Below the pieces are notes generated by a model. That model did not search any database. It had not been told where the DNA came from and saw only the letters and a list, made by a program, of their open reading frames with translations. This document shows positions 61,575 through 64,000 of a DNA stretch of 64,000 bases, piece after piece. How positions within the stretch are numbered: position 1 is the stretch's first letter; every line of letters starts with the position of its first letter. The position numbers and the translations under genes were made by a program. The stretch lies in NCBI RefSeq assembly GCF_034087045.1, contig NZ_CP139247.1:4676001-4740000 (forward strand), written 5' to 3'. The DNA comes from Chitinophaga sancti. Its GTDB lineage: Bacteria > Bacteroidota > Bacteroidia > Chitinophagales > Chitinophagaceae.

Positions 61575-62999
61575 CTATGATCTATTCATACCGGGCATAT
61601 ACGCTGACAATGCCTTAATACCTTCTTCCAGCTGTACTTCTGAAAGCGCGCCATATCCGAATCTGAATCCATTGAGGGTAGCATCATCACTATAGTTATC
61701 AGGGGTATTGATCTTAATACCTTTCGCCAAAAGTTCAGTGGCAACCTTTGGCCAGTTGATGGTTTGTTTTGGCACAATCCAGAATGCGAGTCCGCCTTCG
61801 GGTACTTCATAATCTGCTTTTCCTTTCAGGTATTTTTCCAGCAGTTGCAGGGTCTTATCTCTTTTGTTCTTATAAAAGAGGGTGGCCTTGCGGATATGTT
61901 TTTTAATCGTGCCATCATTGATCAGTTCTAATACAGCCTGTTCCATCATGGCATCTCCCTGTACATCAATTATTTTGCGAAGGGCCGCTACCTTTTTCAT
62001 AACTGCACGATCGTTTGACACGAGGTAACCGATACGCAATGCAGGAGCCACCACCTTACTCATGGTGCCGATGTAGGCGTAATGCTTCAATTCCGCAAAA
62101 CTCGCCAGTGGTAATACCGGGCGGTATCCAAAGTGGAATTCATTATCATAATCATCTTCCACAATCGTACAACCATATTCATTGGATAGCCGTATCAGCG
62201 CTTGCCGGCGTTGCAGACTTAATGTGACGGTGGTAGGATATTGGTGATGCGGCGTGATGTAAATCGCCTTGATCTTTTGGTGTGATTGCAGACAGGAGAT
62301 GATATCGTCAATAACAATGCCTTCCTTATCGACGGCGATGGGGATCAGCTGTGCGCCGGCATTTTCCAGTGCTTTCCAGGCAGGGCGGTACCCGGGACTT
62401 TCTACAATTACCTGGTCACCGGGAGATAGCAGGCAATGTGCGGCGAGGTAGGTGGCCATCTGGCTTCCTCTTGTGATGCAGATATCACTTGCAGTGACCT
62501 GCATGCCGCGTTGGTGGTTTAGCATCTGGGCGACCACTTTTCGAAAAGATTCATCTCCCAGTTCATTGTTATAGCCCATCAACTGCCACCGGGCTTTCTG
62601 ATTGAATATTTTTCTGTAGGCCCTGGCCAGTTCTGTCACGGGGGCAATCTTGCTATCCGGGAAACCGTCATCAAAATAGAGATGGATATGGCCTTTGTTT
62701 TCAGGAGTGTGAATGGTCTGTTTGCGTGTTTGGAGAGAGGGCAATACATCGGCCACGAAAGCGCCTTTGCGGGGTTTTGCTTCGATCCAGCCTTCATTGA
62801 TCAGCACATTCAGTGCATCGACAACGGTATTCCTGTTTACGCTGAGATCTGCTGCCAGCTGGCGGCTACTGGGCAGGGCATCGCCTGCTTTTAACCGGCC
62901 GGTCTGGATATCCTGAATGATGATATCAGCGATTTGTAAATAGATCGCTTTTTCGGATTGCGGATCCAGTTGTATTTCTAATTTCCAGGGACGTAGCAT
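61575..62999 (-). CDS. MocR-family (GntR helix-turn-helix plus aminotransferase) regulator
   Basis: 474 residues. The GntR winged helix (about 10-75) has YLQIADIIIQDIQTGRLKAGDALPSSRQLAADLSVNRNTVVDAL. A type I aminotransferase domain (about 110-470) has GSQMATYLAAHCLL, EDDYDNEFHF and the PLP-binding Lys in YIGTMSKVVAPALRIGYLV. MocR proteins such as PdxR use PLP as an effector and do not usually act as enzymes. It lies 22 bases after the AAA ATPase gene and follows the YggS-type gene, so a role in PLP or amino-acid balance fits. Confidence 0.88.
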   Translation of the reverse strand: MLRPWKLEIQLDPQSEKAIYLQIADIIIQDIQTGRLKAGDALPSSRQLAADLSVNRNTVVDALNVLINEGWIEAKPRKGAFVADVLPSLQTRKQTIHTPENKGHIHLYFDDGFPDSKIAPVTELARAYRKIFNQKARWQLMGYNNELGDESFRKVVAQMLNHQRGMQVTASDICITRGSQMATYLAAHCLLSPGDQVIVESPGYRPAWKALENAGAQLIPIAVDKEGIVIDDIISCLQSHQKIKAIYITPHHQYPTTVTLSLQRRQALIRLSNEYGCTIVEDDYDNEFHFGYRPVLPLASFAELKHYAYIGTMSKVVAPALRIGYLVSNDRAVMKKVAALRKIIDVQGDAMMEQAVLELINDGTIKKHIRKATLFYKNKRDKTLQLLEKYLKGKADYEVPEGGLAFWIVPKQTINWPKVATELLAKGIKINTPDNYSDDATLNGFRFGYGALSEVQLEEGIKALSAYMPGMNRS

Positions 63000-63021
63000 G
63001 GTGGTTTTACCTCTGCGATGA

Positions 63022-63738
63022 TCATTGATTTTCGTGTGTTTCCAGTTCTGCGATGATGCGTTTCTTCATGGTGGTATGAATGTAGTCCTTTACTTCTGCG
63101 TATGAGATACCGTATCTGCGTTCCAGGTCCTGCAGGTGAGCGGGAAATGGTGCCAGCATTTTATCATAGTAACCATCCAGGTCTTTGTCGGAAGGTAATT
63201 CATATTTGATCTTTAACTGAAACCTGCGCAGGATGGCTGGATCGATCATTTCGTAGTGATTGGTGGCGCAGATCAGCAGACTCTCAGCAGGCAGGTAATC
63301 TATTTCCTGGATGAGGGAGTTCACGAGCCGGCGCATCTCGCCTACATCGTTGTCTTCATTATTGTCACGGGTTTTACCCATCAGGTCAAACTCATCGAGG
63401 AAGAGCACAGACTTTTGCCTGGCAGAAAGATCGAATAATGACTTCAGATTTTTCGAAGTCTCACCGATACGGGCCGATACGAGGTTACTCAGGTTTACGA
63501 TGGTGATCTTCTTTTTCAGGGCAGTGGCGATCGCTTTGGCAGTCGTGGTTTTACCGCAGCCGGACTGCCCGTGCAGGAGGATCTTATTGTCGATCTGTAA
63601 GCCGTATTTTTTCAGCTCATCGAGGTATTTGTATTCTTTGATCACCTGGGCCAGGGCCGTTTTGTTTTCAGGTGTAAAGAAGATCTCATCAAAATCAACA
63701 TTTACCGTTTCCTGTATGGTAAGGTCGTATACGCTCAT
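63022..63738 (-). CDS. Small AAA-type ATPase
   Basis: 238 residues with one AAA domain. Walker A is LLHGQSGCGKTTTAKAIA, Walker B is SVLFLDEFDLMGKT, sensor 1 is LLICATNHYE, and the arginine finger is in ILRRFQLKIKY. There is a short lid and no protease or membrane domain, so it probably remodels a partner protein as a ring. Its start overlaps the end of the YggS-type gene by 4 bases, so the two are translated together, and MocR follows. Confidence 0.85.
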   Translation of the reverse strand: MSVYDLTIQETVNVDFDEIFFTPENKTALAQVIKEYKYLDELKKYGLQIDNKILLHGQSGCGKTTTAKAIATALKKKITIVNLSNLVSARIGETSKNLKSLFDLSARQKSVLFLDEFDLMGKTRDNNEDNDVGEMRRLVNSLIQEIDYLPAESLLICATNHYEMIDPAILRRFQLKIKYELPSDKDLDGYYDKMLAPFPAHLQDLERRYGISYAEVKDYIHTTMKKRIIAELETHENQ

Positions 63739-64000
63739 GATATAATTTCGTTTTCATTCCAGATTTCCTTGCCTGAGAAGCGATTGCCGAAAATGGAGGT
63801 ACCTACACGTACGATGTTGGATCCTTCGGCAATGGCGGGTTCCAGGTCTTGTGACATACCCATGGAAAGTAGCAGGTCATTCATGCCCATGCGTTCTTTA
63901 ATAGTTCTTAATAACCGTAAAGAGGGGCGCATTTTTTCAACTTCCACATCCAGCAGACCGATTGTCATTAAGCCTTTGATATGTAATGTATCCAATTTTT
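63735..64000 (-). CDS. YggS-type PLP-binding protein, 5' part beyond the window
   Basis: The frame is open to the window's right edge, so only the last 87 codons are visible. The end is typical of the YggS/PLPBP family: MTIGLLD, then LSMGMSQDLEPAIAEGSNIVRVGTSIFG, where Ser/Gly/Arg bind the PLP phosphate. YggS proteins keep PLP and amino-acid pools in balance. The AAA and MocR genes follow in the same operon. Confidence 0.87.
   Translation of the reverse strand, partial: KLDTLHIKGLMTIGLLDVEVEKMRPSLRLLRTIKERMGMNDLLLSMGMSQDLEPAIAEGSNIVRVGTSIFGNRFSGKEIWNENEIIS

Noticed and set aside
1..64000. CRISPR arrays, tRNA or rRNA genes, prophage or intact insertion sequences
   Set aside because: No regularly spaced repeats, no cloverleaf or rRNA-like sequence and no transposase, integrase or phage gene were seen when reading the intergenic regions and gene products.

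Overview
The window looks like chromosomal DNA of a Bacteroidota bacterium, most likely a Chitinophaga-type member of the Chitinophagaceae. The reasons are promoters with the Bacteroidota -7 box TAnnTTTG, an almost complete lack of Shine-Dalgarno sequences, a giant secreted protein with a type B (gliding-motility-type) C-terminal secretion signal, a TonB receptor, LytS/LytTR signalling, DUF2911 and DUF1349 proteins, and a long class II ketol-acid reductoisomerase. No rRNA, tRNA, CRISPR array, phage or intact insertion sequence was seen.

Positions 1-18000 form a stress or energy-starvation island. It holds an L,D-transpeptidase (cut by the window edge), a PfkB-type phosphofructokinase, Hsp20, four tandem-domain universal stress proteins, PEP synthase, an HdeD-like membrane protein, a zinc alcohol dehydrogenase, two paralogous BON-domain proteins, two related one-helix small proteins, an HD hydrolase, a PAP2 phosphatase, a DMT transporter, a MerC-like protein and CysQ. 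A regulator that fuses a phosphoreceiver to a CRP/FNR module lies among them at 15300-16298. Eight FNR-like palindromes (TTGA-N6-TCAA type) lie upstream of these genes. In four promoters, including the regulator's own, the -7 box starts 35 or 36 bases after the start of the palindrome. The content resembles the mycobacterial DosR and pseudomonad Anr regulons. The regulator lacks the FNR iron-sulfur cysteines, so its signal is probably phosphorylation. This is the strongest candidate for an undescribed system here.

Positions 18000-29300 hold a broken lipoprotein gene, class I ribonucleotide reductase (nrdB-nrdA), a LysR regulator, a GNAT acetyltransferase with an MFS transporter, a beta-lactamase-fold protein whose catalytic serine is tyrosine, a FadR-type regulator, a ModF-like double ABC ATPase and ilvC. 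Positions 29600-36400 hold a LytS/LytTR pair, two proteins of unknown function, a stand-alone receiver, DUF2911, a LuxR-type regulator and DUF1349.

Positions 36400-42400 are a metal or haem operon: a small His/Cys-rich membrane protein, a TonB receptor and an exported CobN-like chelatase of the HmuS kind. After it come an NlpC/P60 lipoprotein, an S41 peptidase, an AraC regulator divergent from a P1B-type ATPase with an unusual membrane metal motif, a secreted DJ-1/YHS fusion, two more AraC regulators, an AEC transporter and a PIN-domain gene overlapping a 63-codon gene.

Positions 53528-60679 encode a 2383-residue repeat-built surface protein. The right end has a lipoprotein, a MocR-type regulator, an AAA ATPase and the 3' part of a YggS-type PLP protein. 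Two genome-scale themes recur: -7 boxes only 4-5 bases from start codons (predicted leaderless mRNAs), and a three-copy dispersed repeat of about 70 bp found just downstream of terminators.
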